A DNA stretch of 64,000 bases from Kiritimatiellia bacterium (GCA_017525225.1 JAFXTB010000171.1:34541-98540), one strand, 5' to 3'; shown: positions 42,664 through 52,200, counted from the first letter of the stretch. Made by a program: numbers and translations. The notes: generated by a model not told the origin, from the sequence alone.

Positions 42664-45600
42664 TTATTCTCCTTTACTTTCTCCCACAAGCACCAGCTCC
42701 TGGAAACCGTATGGCCACTTGCCCTTGACAAGTATCCCGGGCGCCGTCTCCAGCGCGCCGTAGCGCCTCTTGCCATCGTTGAGGTTGGCGAGAACGGCAA
42801 AGCGCATCGACTCGCCGGCATTGAGACGGAACGGCGAGACTGCCTGCGGGGCGAAGCGGATCGTGTAGATGGTCTTGCGGCCTTCGCTCTTGATGTCCAG
42901 CGCGACATCCTCCACCACGCCGAGCGGCTTGTGGAGCGAATCGTGGTAGGCGAGCGACGCGTTGCGGCGAAACACGGTGGGCTTGCCGCCGAACATCGCG
43001 AGGTCGTATTCAAAGTCGTCGTCGTCATACCCTGAGGCCACCTTCTGCGCGTTCTTCGTCGTGTCGAACGCAATCTGGAGCCCATCGCCCTTCCATGTGT
43101 TCATGACGTCTCCTTCGGGATGGAAACCGTCCTTCTCCACGACGACGCGCATCATGAGCCCCGTCCTGTTCCACGCGAGGCGTACCTCGAGCGCGTCGCC
43201 CGGCTTCGGTTCGTAGGAAGATCTCGCCCTGCTGCCAGGCTTCGCGCACGGATCAGCCTTCCTGCCGGCCACGACCACTGCCTTGGTCCAATCGACATCA
43301 TTCTCGAAGTACGGTACCTTCAGCTGTTCGCGCCTTTCCGCCACTGCGTCCTTCTCAGCCCCGAAATCAAGCGTCGCGAAAAGTTTCTCGATCTGATCGA
43401 CAGTGTCTTTCGTTACAAGATACTGCGGGAACACGTCGAGCGTCAGTTCCGCCTTCTCTGAGTACGTGCCCATGAAGTCGTACACGTCCGTTTTCCTGGG
43501 CAGCGTCACCTTCATGGGATCGCCGAGAAACTTCCACAACGCTACCACGCGCCTATCGCCGCGATCGAAGACGTATGCGCGGGAAGCGACGCCGACAGGA
43601 ATCTCCTTCACGCAGGGTGCCTCATCGATCAGGTCCATCAGCGCGCGCTGCGCATACGGGAGGCAGCTAGGACGCGCCATGTAGTCGTTGTCCGGGTTTC
43701 CATTGTGGATGTTGATGTAGCTGATCATGCTGTTGTGCGTACCGAACTGGAAGTCGAAATAGCGTTCGCTCCCGCCGGCGAAGCCCACGATCATCGTACG
43801 GACGATCAACGCCGCGCCCTGGGCGTCTCTGGGATAGATGCAGCCGTGCTCGGGGTTCGACGGCGTCGTCTTGCCGCGTTCCGTCGCCCAGCTGGGCATG
43901 TGCCGGCCCTTGATGCGCGTGCCTTCCTTCACGAGCGTCTCCACCTGTCTGCGGTAATCCGGCATCTCCGGCATCGCGCAGTAGGGATGTTCGGAGATCA
44001 CGTCAAGATACTTCGCCGCACCGCGCTCAAGAACGTCAAGCGTCCAGCCGAGATCGGTGTGGCACGTTGTCGGGCCGACGATCAGGGCCTTGCTGTCGTG
44101 CCAGCGTATCGCCTCGGCGGCGGTCTTGATGCACCACACGTCCGTCTCTGGGGTGATGAGGTCGTATTTCTCGGGATCGGGGTTGCGCCCCATCCCAGAG
44201 CGGGCATTCGGCTCGTTGAGGATCTCGTACGCGCAGATCTTCCCCTGCATGTTCGTGACGACGTCCGAGATGTGGTTCTGCCACTCGGTCGGATCCTTCA
44301 CTACGAGATACCGCAGATTGTAGGGAAGCACGCCCGCGTTCGAGAAGCAGTAAAGAATGTCCACCCCGGCTTCGTGGAGACTGGACATGGCCTTCATCCT
44401 GCTTTCGCCCCAGGTCTTTGAGTCCCAGATCCTCGTCGACCCGACACGGAAGTCCTTCATTAGCTCGATCATCCGGGGGACATTGAAGCTGGCCGGCAGA
44501 TTGTAGCCCATGCGCTTCAGCAGGGGCTTACGGGCGTCGATGACACCGAGATTGAACCCTGCGTCCTGCAGCACCTCGCCGGAACCGTCGGCGGCACGGC
44601 CTTTGACCGTGAAGAGCCACTGGACAGGCCCCCTGAAGCGATCAGGCAGCTTGAGCTCCTCGGAGAGTTCCGCCCCGCCGTCCTTCAAAGCGACCTCGCG
44701 CTCCGACGTCTCCGCCACTACCTTCCCCCGGAAGTCCAACGCCTTCGAAGACACGCGGCAGCTGCGCAGGGAGGGCCGCGCCCCGTCGCGGCCGATGTCT
44801 GGGGAGGGCCGCGCCCCGTCGCGGCCGAGCCCCTGTAGAACCTTGATGTTCGCGCCGATTCTTTCGCCCGGGTAGTAGACCGCCGACTTCTTGTTTATCG
44901 CCCCGCTCACGCAGATCGGTTCAAGTTCATAGTCGCCGTCCTCCGCATAGAAGACGCCGCAGTCATCGACCCAGAATGTTCCGGGGGAGACGATGTCGAT
45001 CCGCGGCGTGATGAGGCCGAAGCTCGCCTGGAGATCGCCGTAGCAGCCGTTCTGTTTCTGCCCGACGTTCTTCACCAGCAGTCTGTAGCGTTTCCACTCG
45101 GTGGTGAGCCTAAGCGATATACAGTAGGCGCCCACGTTCCCGTTCCCAGTATTGAGGCGCAGGTTGAGGCAGCGCCCTTTCCTGTCCGCCTTCGCCCAGC
45201 ATGTGAAGACGAGCGGCTTGCCGGAGATCACCGGTATCTGGTTGAACTCCATGTTGTACGGGCCCCACGCCGGGATCGACTCGCGGTCGTGGTCGACATG
45301 GAAGCGGAACGACGCGCGGCCCGAATGCTTCTCCTCAATATCGATCGCTGGCTCGGTGGAGGTGGTGAACCAGTGTCCGTCCTGGCCAAGGTACTTGCCG
45401 TCTTCCGAGAATGTTATCGTGTTCGCCATCGCTGTGCCGTACCATCCGCGCTCCGCGCCGCCGTTGATGAGCAGGTTCTTCCTGGGGTCGACCTTCTGTT
45501 CGGACACATTTGCAAGCTCCCAGGATATCCTGCCGAACTCGAACACGCCGGAAGTCTCAAGGCGCACGTCGAACTGCAGGCTTTTCAGTCCGGCCGGTAC

Positions 45601-46173
45601 GGTACGGGAATAGGCGTATGGCTTTACGGCGGCATCTTCCGACATCACCTGTCGGACGTTCCAGTAGTGGTGCATCTTCTTCTGGTGCAGTTTGTTCACA
45701 GGCGCGGCCTCATCGGTGTATCTGCCGTTGTGGCCCATCTCCCAGCGCGCGCCGGGGGGCGCCTTCATCTCCGCGATGAAGTCGATCGTCGGCCCGTTTG
45801 GGATGTCCGCCAAAGGTACCGCGAAACAGACACGGATGAATGAATGTGGCTGCGTCAGGTCGCAGTCCGTCGTGTCCACGACGAGGCGGCCCTCGTTGAA
45901 GCCCAGTTTCACCTTCGAGAGATCCGACAGCTTGCAGCCGAACATCCCGAGGAATCGGCCTTTCTTCCGTCCCTTCTCGGGCGCAGCATGGATCCATCCC
46001 TGCTTTCCGTCTGCGTCGATACGCGTGGTCGCGGTCTCCGCCGACCAGTTCTCGAACAGGACACCCCCTGCTTTGTTCTGCGCCGCAATCCCATCGCTCA
46101 GCGGCATGTTGGCCAGAAGCGACGAGGGCGCCGCTCCCCCGAAGATCACCATCACCAGAAACACCATCTTCAT
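42664..46173 (-). CDS. Large exported clan GH-A glycosidase with CBM9-like C-terminus
   Basis: 1169 residues from ATG 46173 (MKMVFLVMVIFGGAAPSSLLA); the frame upstream belongs to the ATPase gene. Residues ~30-420 form beta-sandwiches of carbohydrate-binding type (LLINGGAERGWYGTAMAN, SGRASFRFHVDHD). A TIM barrel spans ~560-900 with YEILNEPNARSG near 648 (acid/base Glu) and SWATERGKTTPS near 761 (probable nucleophile), as in GH5/GH39-like enzymes. The C-terminal ~200 residues resemble CBM9 (DALEVRLAWNRTGLMMRVVVE, MNTWKGDGLQIAFDT). Near residue 460 two in-frame copies of GRDGARPS come from a dispersed DNA repeat. It is 13 nt after the ATPase gene and overlaps signals with the GH10 fusion gene. 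Confidence 0.8.
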   Translation of the reverse strand: MKMVFLVMVIFGGAAPSSLLANMPLSDGIAAQNKAGGVLFENWSAETATTRIDADGKQGWIHAAPEKGRKKGRFLGMFGCKLSDLSKVKLGFNEGRLVVDTTDCDLTQPHSFIRVCFAVPLADIPNGPTIDFIAEMKAPPGARWEMGHNGRYTDEAAPVNKLHQKKMHHYWNVRQVMSEDAAVKPYAYSRTVPAGLKSLQFDVRLETSGVFEFGRISWELANVSEQKVDPRKNLLINGGAERGWYGTAMANTITFSEDGKYLGQDGHWFTTSTEPAIDIEEKHSGRASFRFHVDHDRESIPAWGPYNMEFNQIPVISGKPLVFTCWAKADRKGRCLNLRLNTGNGNVGAYCISLRLTTEWKRYRLLVKNVGQKQNGCYGDLQASFGLITPRIDIVSPGTFWVDDCGVFYAEDGDYELEPICVSGAINKKSAVYYPGERIGANIKVLQGLGRDGARPSPDIGRDGARPSLRSCRVSSKALDFRGKVVAETSEREVALKDGGAELSEELKLPDRFRGPVQWLFTVKGRAADGSGEVLQDAGFNLGVIDARKPLLKRMGYNLPASFNVPRMIELMKDFRVGSTRIWDSKTWGESRMKAMSSLHEAGVDILYCFSNAGVLPYNLRYLVVKDPTEWQNHISDVVTNMQGKICAYEILNEPNARSGMGRNPDPEKYDLITPETDVWCIKTAAEAIRWHDSKALIVGPTTCHTDLGWTLDVLERGAAKYLDVISEHPYCAMPEMPDYRRQVETLVKEGTRIKGRHMPSWATERGKTTPSNPEHGCIYPRDAQGAALIVRTMIVGFAGGSERYFDFQFGTHNSMISYINIHNGNPDNDYMARPSCLPYAQRALMDLIDEAPCVKEIPVGVASRAYVFDRGDRRVVALWKFLGDPMKVTLPRKTDVYDFMGTYSEKAELTLDVFPQYLVTKDTVDQIEKLFATLDFGAEKDAVAERREQLKVPYFENDVDWTKAVVVAGRKADPCAKPGSRARSSYEPKPGDALEVRLAWNRTGLMMRVVVEKDGFHPEGDVMNTWKGDGLQIAFDTTKNAQKVASGYDDDDFEYDLAMFGGKPTVFRRNASLAYHDSLHKPLGVVEDVALDIKSEGRKTIYTIRFAPQAVSPFRLNAGESMRFAVLANLNDGKRRYGALETAPGILVKGKWPYGFQELVLVGESKGE
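44769..44826 (-). repeat. In-frame dispersed repeat inserted in a glycosidase gene
   Basis: Two 25-bp units (44769-44793 and 44802-44826), period 33 bp, read on the minus strand as GRDGARPS each time. The same DNA unit is found in the intergenic region at 29880-29936. The 33-bp period keeps the reading frame. The insertion lies in a linker between beta domains. Confidence 0.8.
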
Positions 46174-46186
46174 CGCCTGTCTCCTA

Positions 46187-47596
46187 TCAAGCACGGAACA
46201 AATCGTCGGCGGTAACTTCCGATTGGACAATCGATGCATTTTCGTTGCGTTTAACGCCATTCATCGTCACAAGCGTCAGATGCACGGCACACTCCGTGCC
46301 AGTTTCTTCCTTGAAAATCGCGACCTTGTTCGCAAGTTTTCCGGCATAGTCCGGCGTGATCGCAAACTGACCCGTTGAAAACTTCATCTCACAGACATTG
46401 ATCACGCCATCGCGTCTTGCCAGCAGCATGTCGATCTGGGCACCGCCTTTTTTCCTGTCACTCCGCCATGAACACAATTCCGTTATCACACCGCCGATGC
46501 GCAACGCCTCCTTTATCTCGCGGCTATGCATGAAACAGACCCTCTCAAACGCCAGGCCTTCCCAGGCCCGACGTTCGGGCAGGTCGGCCGCCATTGACCA
46601 GAAACCGTTCCCGACGGTCTGTGCGATACGCATGAATCTGAAATGGAAAAGGGCAAAAGCGTCTACAAGCTGATAAAGGGCCCCTTTCTTTCGTCTACCA
46701 AATGGAAGGAACACCTTTATGAATCCACTTTGCTCCAGTTCATTCAGCCACCTCGTCAGCTTGCCGGCGTTACTGACATTTGCGGCATGCGCGAGTTCTT
46801 CGCGCGTCATTCCTCCTGACGACTTCCCAAGAACGGTAACAAGCCTCAGATAAAGATCAGGACGCCGAAACACGGATTCAAACAGACGCCTGAACTCCGG
46901 AACAAGCTCCCCGGACGGCGAGAAATACAGCCTATCGAGGTTTTGCGCGAAAGAGAATCGCCTGTCGAGAAGACTCCAGTAATATGGAACACCGCCAAAC
47001 ACCATGTAGGCCTCAACCACTTCCCGCCGACTCATGACAATCCCTTTTTCCCGAACATACGCCTCGCAGTCATGCAATGTAAAGGGTTGGAGATTGATGG
47101 TTCTAGAAGCGCGGTTGAAAAGGCCTCCTTTGTTACGCAGAACCTTCTGCGTCATCCAGGACGTCGCACTTCCGCAGACGATGAGGACGATATCCTTTCG
47201 CGCCGAACACCAACCATTCCAGAAGTGTTCGAACGCACACAGAAAAGACGACCTCGGCGTATCCATCCAGGGCAGTTCATCGATGAACACGATCTTGCGT
47301 CCGTCGCCACGGCCAGCGAGAAACTTCTTCAGTAGCGAAAACGCCTCAATCCAAGTCTTGGGGACTGGGCAATCCGCCCACCCATGATCAACCAGAGACT
47401 CACGGAACTGATGCAGCTGCTCTGACAACATTCCCTTTTCCATCCCCGTATGCGAGAACGCAAAAGAATAGTTAAACGCCTCTCGAATCAGAAACGTCTT
47501 TCCAATACGGCGACGGCCATAGACAACGACAAGACTGGAACGATCACCCGCCGCAATCGCCCGCAGTTCCTCGATTTCTTCATCTCGACCGACCAT
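46187..47596 (-). CDS. AAA-type ATPase with DUF234-like C-terminus, second member
   Basis: 469 residues. Walker A GRRRIGKTF (residues ~27-35), Walker B IVFIDELPWMDTP, sensor-like LIVCGSATSWMTQKVL, a winged-helix region (MTREELAHAANVSNAGKLTRWLNELEQSGFIKVF) and a C-terminal nuclease-like part with GGAQIDMLLARRDGVINVCEMKFS. The layout matches the ATPase at 20014-21456, but the sequences are only distantly similar. It has a GTC-ATG start context with AAGAGGAG upstream and is the first gene of the operon that carries the three large glycosidases; its stop is 13 nt before the next start. A regulatory or mobile-element role is possible. Confidence 0.85.
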   Translation of the reverse strand: MVGRDEEIEELRAIAAGDRSSLVVVYGRRRIGKTFLIREAFNYSFAFSHTGMEKGMLSEQLHQFRESLVDHGWADCPVPKTWIEAFSLLKKFLAGRGDGRKIVFIDELPWMDTPRSSFLCAFEHFWNGWCSARKDIVLIVCGSATSWMTQKVLRNKGGLFNRASRTINLQPFTLHDCEAYVREKGIVMSRREVVEAYMVFGGVPYYWSLLDRRFSFAQNLDRLYFSPSGELVPEFRRLFESVFRRPDLYLRLVTVLGKSSGGMTREELAHAANVSNAGKLTRWLNELEQSGFIKVFLPFGRRKKGALYQLVDAFALFHFRFMRIAQTVGNGFWSMAADLPERRAWEGLAFERVCFMHSREIKEALRIGGVITELCSWRSDRKKGGAQIDMLLARRDGVINVCEMKFSTGQFAITPDYAGKLANKVAIFKEETGTECAVHLTLVTMNGVKRNENASIVQSEVTADDLFRA

Positions 47597-47629
47597 TCAT
47601 GACTCCTCTTACAAGTTTTAGCGGACGAA

Positions 47630-47658
47630 ATGATATCATTTTTAGACGATTTGGTCAA
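47630..47658 (-). promoter_or_regulatory. Promoter of the second ATPase and glycosidase operon
   Basis: TTGACC (47658-47653) and TATCAT (47635-47630) with a 17-nt spacer, 34 nt before the ATG at 47596. Upstream (47673-47737) lie two copies of GGGTACGAAATCT and an 8-bp inverted repeat AAATCTAT/ATAGATTT at 47680-47704. Confidence 0.65.
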
Positions 47659-47787
47659 CTCTAAACGAATACGGGTACGAAATCTATTGTTTTCACATAG
47701 ATTTAGTGCGGTGATGTGTCATCTGGGTACGAAATCTTTTCATCAAGGCATTGCCACTTCATTACTTCGTGGTGTTCATCTTTGATT

Positions 47788-49293
47788 TCACGCGAGTTCG
47801 CACGTGGCGATCAACGGACGGCCAAGCGCGCCGAAGCTTGCACCGGGGCGGATTGAAACCGATACAATCCCCTTCGGCAGACCCTCGCGCGCCAGAACGC
47901 AGCACGAAGCGCCGTTCGCCGCCTTAGAGTCCACGCCCAGCTCAACGCCCTGCGCAAGCACCGCGCGCGTGAGACTCTCGCCGCTGCCGCCTTTGATCTC
48001 GATGAGATAGTCGAATGGCCTCGCCCCCTTCACCGCGTTCGCCGCCGGGAACGACAGCCTCACCGCTGGAACCCTTTTTCCGGCGCGGTTCTTCGCATCC
48101 GTCCGCTCGATCGTCAACCGGGCGTCCGACGGGAACTCCGGAGCGACAGACTCCTTCTCGCGCCTGTCGTAGGCAAACGGGCGTGACGTTGCCGTCGGCA
48201 GCGGTATCACCCAGTCGTCACCCACGGGACGATCATTTGTGAATTCACGACGCTCGATCACTATCCGATCGTCATAGACGCGCACGAGCGAACCATGGTG
48301 GCATTCAAAGGACGGTGGGTAGTGCGGCATCGTCTTGGCTTCGTCGATCAGCAAGGCCGCAGGCTTCTTCTTCCGTACGCCTGGCGTCCGCCAGTTCTCA
48401 TAGCCCATGGCTCCGTTCCTGGTACGGCAGAAGCCCGTACGCCGCAGACATCCGAGGTTGATGGAGGTGAAGGCGCCCTGCCAGATCGAGCGTTCGTCGG
48501 TGATAGACCAATGGGAATGTCCTGAAAACACGACGGCATTCGGGAACTCCGCCAGCGCCGCCGTAACGGTGCCGTCGTCCGCAACCCCGCTATGGGCCAG
48601 CCAGCTCCATCGACTCTCGTCGAACACCGTTCCCCTGGGATGCGGATGTTGCACGTAGAAGAACGGACGCGGCCCCGAAAGTTCCTCCCGGTGCGCCTCG
48701 AGAAACGCCTTGAGCCGCGGGCCGAACTGCTTGAGGCCCCCGTTATCCCAATGCGAGGCGACGAAACGGAATCCTCCGACCGTCTTCATGTATATCGGCG
48801 CGTAGTCCTCGCCAAATGCCGACTTCCAGTGCCGCGGATAGTCGTTGACGAGCTTGTGCGCCTCAAAATCCGCTGGATCCGGATAGGCGTCACTCGAAGC
48901 GGTTCCATAGTTCCATGCGTCGTGGTCGTGGTTGCCCGTGATGAACACCTTTTCGACATGACGACCGTCTGGCCCCTTGTCTTCCGGGAAGATCTTCCGC
49001 CACGCGGCGCCGACCATCTCCCACTCTTCTACAAGTCCGCGGTCAGCCATGTCCCCGGCGACGACGACGGCGTCCACACCCTGCGCGCGATACCATTTGA
49101 GCGCGTGCTCGAAAACCGCGGTGTCGTACTTCGTGGATACCTTCGGGGACTTTATGTGTATGTCCGAAATGGCCGCGAAAGTCAACCGCGGCACGCCGGA
49201 CGAAAAGACGCCGTGCGGTGCGGAGAACGCGCGCCCCGCCGCGAACGCCATCGCGCCAGAGAGGAATCCGCGTCTTGTAAGCTCTGCATGCAT
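47788..49293 (-). CDS. Tat-exported calcineurin-like metallophosphoesterase
   Basis: 501 residues. MHAELTRRGFLSGAMAFAAG carries a twin-arginine signal. Metallophosphoesterase motifs in order: AAISDIHIK (~40), VVVAGDMADRG (~78), FITGNHDHDAWN (~118), FYVQHPHP and VVFSGHSHWS (~260). A C-terminal beta-sandwich of ~180 residues (VRVYDDRIVIERREF, RLTIERTDAKNRAGKRVPAV) extends beyond the catalytic core. It differs from the phosphoesterase-propeller proteins at 29960 and 34367, which lack this C-terminus. It is third in the operon after the esterase gene (14-nt gap). Confidence 0.87.
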   Translation of the reverse strand: MHAELTRRGFLSGAMAFAAGRAFSAPHGVFSSGVPRLTFAAISDIHIKSPKVSTKYDTAVFEHALKWYRAQGVDAVVVAGDMADRGLVEEWEMVGAAWRKIFPEDKGPDGRHVEKVFITGNHDHDAWNYGTASSDAYPDPADFEAHKLVNDYPRHWKSAFGEDYAPIYMKTVGGFRFVASHWDNGGLKQFGPRLKAFLEAHREELSGPRPFFYVQHPHPRGTVFDESRWSWLAHSGVADDGTVTAALAEFPNAVVFSGHSHWSITDERSIWQGAFTSINLGCLRRTGFCRTRNGAMGYENWRTPGVRKKKPAALLIDEAKTMPHYPPSFECHHGSLVRVYDDRIVIERREFTNDRPVGDDWVIPLPTATSRPFAYDRREKESVAPEFPSDARLTIERTDAKNRAGKRVPAVRLSFPAANAVKGARPFDYLIEIKGGSGESLTRAVLAQGVELGVDSKAANGASCCVLAREGLPKGIVSVSIRPGASFGALGRPLIATCELA

Positions 49294-49307
49294 TTTCAGC
49301 TACCCCT

Positions 49308-50093
49308 TCATTTCTTCACCTGGCTGAAGAACCATTCGAGGACCGTCGGATCGGCGTAGGTGGCCTCCCAGCTGTTGTGCTTCACGCCCGGATACTCGCG
49401 ATAGCGCACGTTGCCATCGCACTGCCAGAGTGCCGCCACCATCTGGCGCGAACATGATGGTGGAACCACGTTGTCACGGTCGCCGTGAAACACCCAGATC
49501 GGAATGGAGCGAATCCTAGCCGCGAGCGAGGGGTCGTTGCGGCCGCATATCGGCATCGCCGCCGCAAAAAGCTCAGGCCTGCGCAGGATGATTTCCCATG
49601 TGCCGGAGCCGCCCATGGAAAGACCTGTCACGTACACGCGGCTGGCATCGACGGGGTATTCCTTGATTGTCTTGTCCAGAAGCCCCATCACAAGCGCCAT
49701 TGGAACGGTGGGATTGTCGGACAGCTTGCCGTCCACGAATCCCCACCACCTCTGCCCCACCGGACACTGCGGCGCGATGAGATAGCATTCCGTCCCCTTC
49801 GCCTTCATGTAGGAGAGCATGGGCCATACGCCGTTGCAAAGCTGCCTCGTGTTATCCGATCCACGCGATCCCGCGCCGTGCAGGAAGAGTACGAGCGGAT
49901 AGCGCTTTCCCGTCTCCACCTTGACGGGCGCATGGAACCGGTAGCTGAGAGAAGCGCCTTCAGCGTTCGTGTAAGCCCTCGCCTCGGTGACGGCCACCGC
50001 ATTTGTGATGGCCTCTTCCAGGTGCGGCGGAAGCGCCGCCGCCACGGCGGCGATCGACACCACCGAGGCAACTGCCGTCAAGACGGTCTTCAT
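49308..50093 (-). CDS. Exported alpha/beta-hydrolase esterase (CE1-like)
   Basis: 261 residues. Signal peptide MKTVLTAVASVVSIAAVAA. The alpha/beta-hydrolase core has YPLVLFLHGAGSRGSDN (oxyanion region, ~68), VYVTGLSMGGSGTW with the nucleophile Ser (~155), WVFHGDRDNVVPP with the acid Asp (~205) and YPGVKHNSWE with the His (~238). The catalytic triad is thus complete. It resembles exported PHB-depolymerase / feruloyl or acetyl-xylan esterases (CE1). It lies 27 nt after the hydrolase gene, consistent with de-esterification of xylan or pectin side groups. Confidence 0.87.
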   Translation of the reverse strand: MKTVLTAVASVVSIAAVAAALPPHLEEAITNAVAVTEARAYTNAEGASLSYRFHAPVKVETGKRYPLVLFLHGAGSRGSDNTRQLCNGVWPMLSYMKAKGTECYLIAPQCPVGQRWWGFVDGKLSDNPTVPMALVMGLLDKTIKEYPVDASRVYVTGLSMGGSGTWEIILRRPELFAAAMPICGRNDPSLAARIRSIPIWVFHGDRDNVVPPSCSRQMVAALWQCDGNVRYREYPGVKHNSWEATYADPTVLEWFFSQVKK

Positions 50094-50120
50094 GCGACAT
50101 TCTCCGCAAGCCGGCGGACA

Positions 50121-52100
50121 TCAGTCCTGGAACGAGACGAATGCATATCCGAGCGGCGGCAGGTCGAGCGAGAAAGAGCGTCCATCGGGCGCGCACGCGA
50201 CTCCGCCGCCGAGCTTCGTCTTGAAGTCGCGGCAGGCCGAGGGAAGCTGGATGCAGCCGCGCTGCGGGTCGCGCATGGCGTTGACCGCGAGCATCCACAC
50301 CCTGCCTTCGTGGCGGTAGAAGCGCACGGGCAGGTATGTCGGCAGCGACGCGCAGCCCTTCGCGAACTCCGCCGTGGCATCGTCGGAAAGAAGCACATCC
50401 TCCATCCCCTTCACCTCGAACGCCACATCGCACGTCTCGCCCCACGCCTTCTCGTACTCGGCGCCCTTCGCGTGGCGGCGGATCTCGTTGAAAGAGTAGG
50501 AGACGATCCCGTTCGCGCCGCAGGCGATCCCCTGCCACGTCATGTTCGCCATCTCCTCGCGCGTGGGCATGCGCAGATATGGCTGGTCGCACTTCTCAAG
50601 GCGGTCCTTCGAGTAGCACCAGCGCCAGTCGAAGGTCTGCGGGATGAACCACAAGGGGCGCATCCCGGCCATGCGGTCCGACACCACGCGCATCTGGCGC
50701 GTGACGCGCTCGAGCATGCTCTTGCCCACCATGTTGCCGATCGGGTAGCAGTCGTGCGCCATCACGTCGTAGCTGGGCATGAACTCGCGCGGGGTCCTGG
50801 GGTCGCAGAGGCACGTGACGGTCGCCCTGTCCGGATCGATCGAATGCAGGAACTCGTTGACCGCCGTCGTGTTCGGCACCAGGCTCACGGGGGCCTCGTC
50901 GTTCAGGTACCACATCACTAACGCGGGATGCGAGCCTATCTCCCCATAGCGCTTCAGCAGCGCGGCCTTGGAATCCTCCATCGTCTTGAGATTGCTCTTG
51001 GAGGAGTAGTTGTAGCCATAGATCAGCTTGCGCACGTCCGCCGCCACGTACACTCCGGCCTTCTGGTAGCGGTCGAGCTGCTCGGGGGTGACGGCGCCGT
51101 ACTGGATGGCGAAGTTGTGCGGGCCGCGCTTGTACTCCGCCATGTCGGCGTCGTTCATAGCGCCGGTGTAGTGTCCGAGCGGGAAGAACTTCCTGCCGTC
51201 GAGGAGCATCCGACCCCGGCTGTCGAAGGTGACGCGCCTGCGGACGGCTCCGGGGGCGGTGCGCTCGAACGCGACCTCCGCCGTGCCGATCGTCTTGCCG
51301 TCCTTGCGGCTGGCCAGCTTGAACGCGAACTTCTGCGACCCCATCGCGAGCGAGGTCACGGGCATCGAGAACACGGCGACGTCTTCCTCGAACCTGATAG
51401 GTTCAAGCGTGCGCATCGTGCCGTCCGCCGTCTTCACCGAGAGCGACGCCACCTGGCTGCCGACATCCGCGTCCAGCGAGGCGAGCACCCGCAGCTCGCC
51501 GTCCGACGCCGCGTCGCGGTAGGCGGACGTGCAGATGTACTCGATCGATTTCACGGGGACGCGTTCGAAGGTGACGTCGTCGAAGCGCACCTTGCCGCTG
51601 GAGCCGGCGTCCAGCATGCACAGCACGCCGCCGCGCGCATCGGTTGATCTCATCTTCCGCGTGACGCACTCGTATCGCACCCAGCCGCCCTTGAGCGCCC
51701 CGTTGTCGTCCACGGGACGCGTCTTCGCGGCGCCAGTCCATTTGCCATTCACATCGAACCATTCGAATCCGACGTATGGCGCCTTGGCGCCCTTGAGGCT
51801 GTCCACCTTGACGAGCGCCGTAAGCCGGTACGCGCAGCCTGCCTCCAGCGTGACGTACTGGGCCGGATAGCCACGCTTCGAGGGCGTGGCGCTCTCCCAC
51901 ACAAGCCCCTTCGAGCCGCCGTAGCCTGCGCCGTCCTCCACGCGCCACATGGGCTCGACCTTGCGCCATTCCTTGTATCCCTGCTCAAAGTCGGGGTTCT
52001 TGAGGAGGTTCCCCTCCTGCTCCGCCACGGCCTGCGCGGCTACGCCGGCGATCATGGCTACGATGGCATTCATCACGACAGTACTGGTTTTCATCTGCAT
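50121..52100 (-). CDS. Exported hydrolase with carbohydrate-binding-like N-terminus (paralog of 21708-23639)
   Basis: 659 residues. Start at ATG 52100 or 52094 (MQMKTSTVVMNAIVAMIAGVAAQA signal). N-terminal CBM4/9-like sandwich (NLLKNPDFEQGYKEW, VRFDDVTFERVPVK), a linker sandwich, then a TIM barrel from ~310: GRKFFPLGHYTGAMND, HPALVMWYLNDEAP with a likely acid/base Glu, DVMAHDCYPIGN and MTWQGIACGANGIVSYSF. The order and motifs match 21708-23639. Family and substrate are unknown. A 6-codon out-of-frame ATG with good spacing to AAAGGA precedes the start. Confidence 0.78.
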   Translation of the reverse strand: MQMKTSTVVMNAIVAMIAGVAAQAVAEQEGNLLKNPDFEQGYKEWRKVEPMWRVEDGAGYGGSKGLVWESATPSKRGYPAQYVTLEAGCAYRLTALVKVDSLKGAKAPYVGFEWFDVNGKWTGAAKTRPVDDNGALKGGWVRYECVTRKMRSTDARGGVLCMLDAGSSGKVRFDDVTFERVPVKSIEYICTSAYRDAASDGELRVLASLDADVGSQVASLSVKTADGTMRTLEPIRFEEDVAVFSMPVTSLAMGSQKFAFKLASRKDGKTIGTAEVAFERTAPGAVRRRVTFDSRGRMLLDGRKFFPLGHYTGAMNDADMAEYKRGPHNFAIQYGAVTPEQLDRYQKAGVYVAADVRKLIYGYNYSSKSNLKTMEDSKAALLKRYGEIGSHPALVMWYLNDEAPVSLVPNTTAVNEFLHSIDPDRATVTCLCDPRTPREFMPSYDVMAHDCYPIGNMVGKSMLERVTRQMRVVSDRMAGMRPLWFIPQTFDWRWCYSKDRLEKCDQPYLRMPTREEMANMTWQGIACGANGIVSYSFNEIRRHAKGAEYEKAWGETCDVAFEVKGMEDVLLSDDATAEFAKGCASLPTYLPVRFYRHEGRVWMLAVNAMRDPQRGCIQLPSACRDFKTKLGGGVACAPDGRSFSLDLPPLGYAFVSFQD

Positions 52101-52151
52101 GGCACCATTGTTCCTTTCTTTCTAACGATCCACACTTCTGCGTTGCGTCAC

Positions 52152-52179
52152 ATTATACCATCCTATCGTTGAAATGCAA
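52152..52179 (-). promoter_or_regulatory. Promoter of the hydrolase-esterase-phosphoesterase operon
   Basis: TTGCAT (52179-52174) and a perfect TATAAT (52157-52152) with a 16-nt spacer, about 50 nt before the ATG at 52100. Twelve bases at 52099-52110 match the core of the 26-bp element (ATGGCACCATTG), here over the start codon. Confidence 0.6.
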
Positions 52180-52200
52180 GCCGCATGTCTACTGGAGCCG

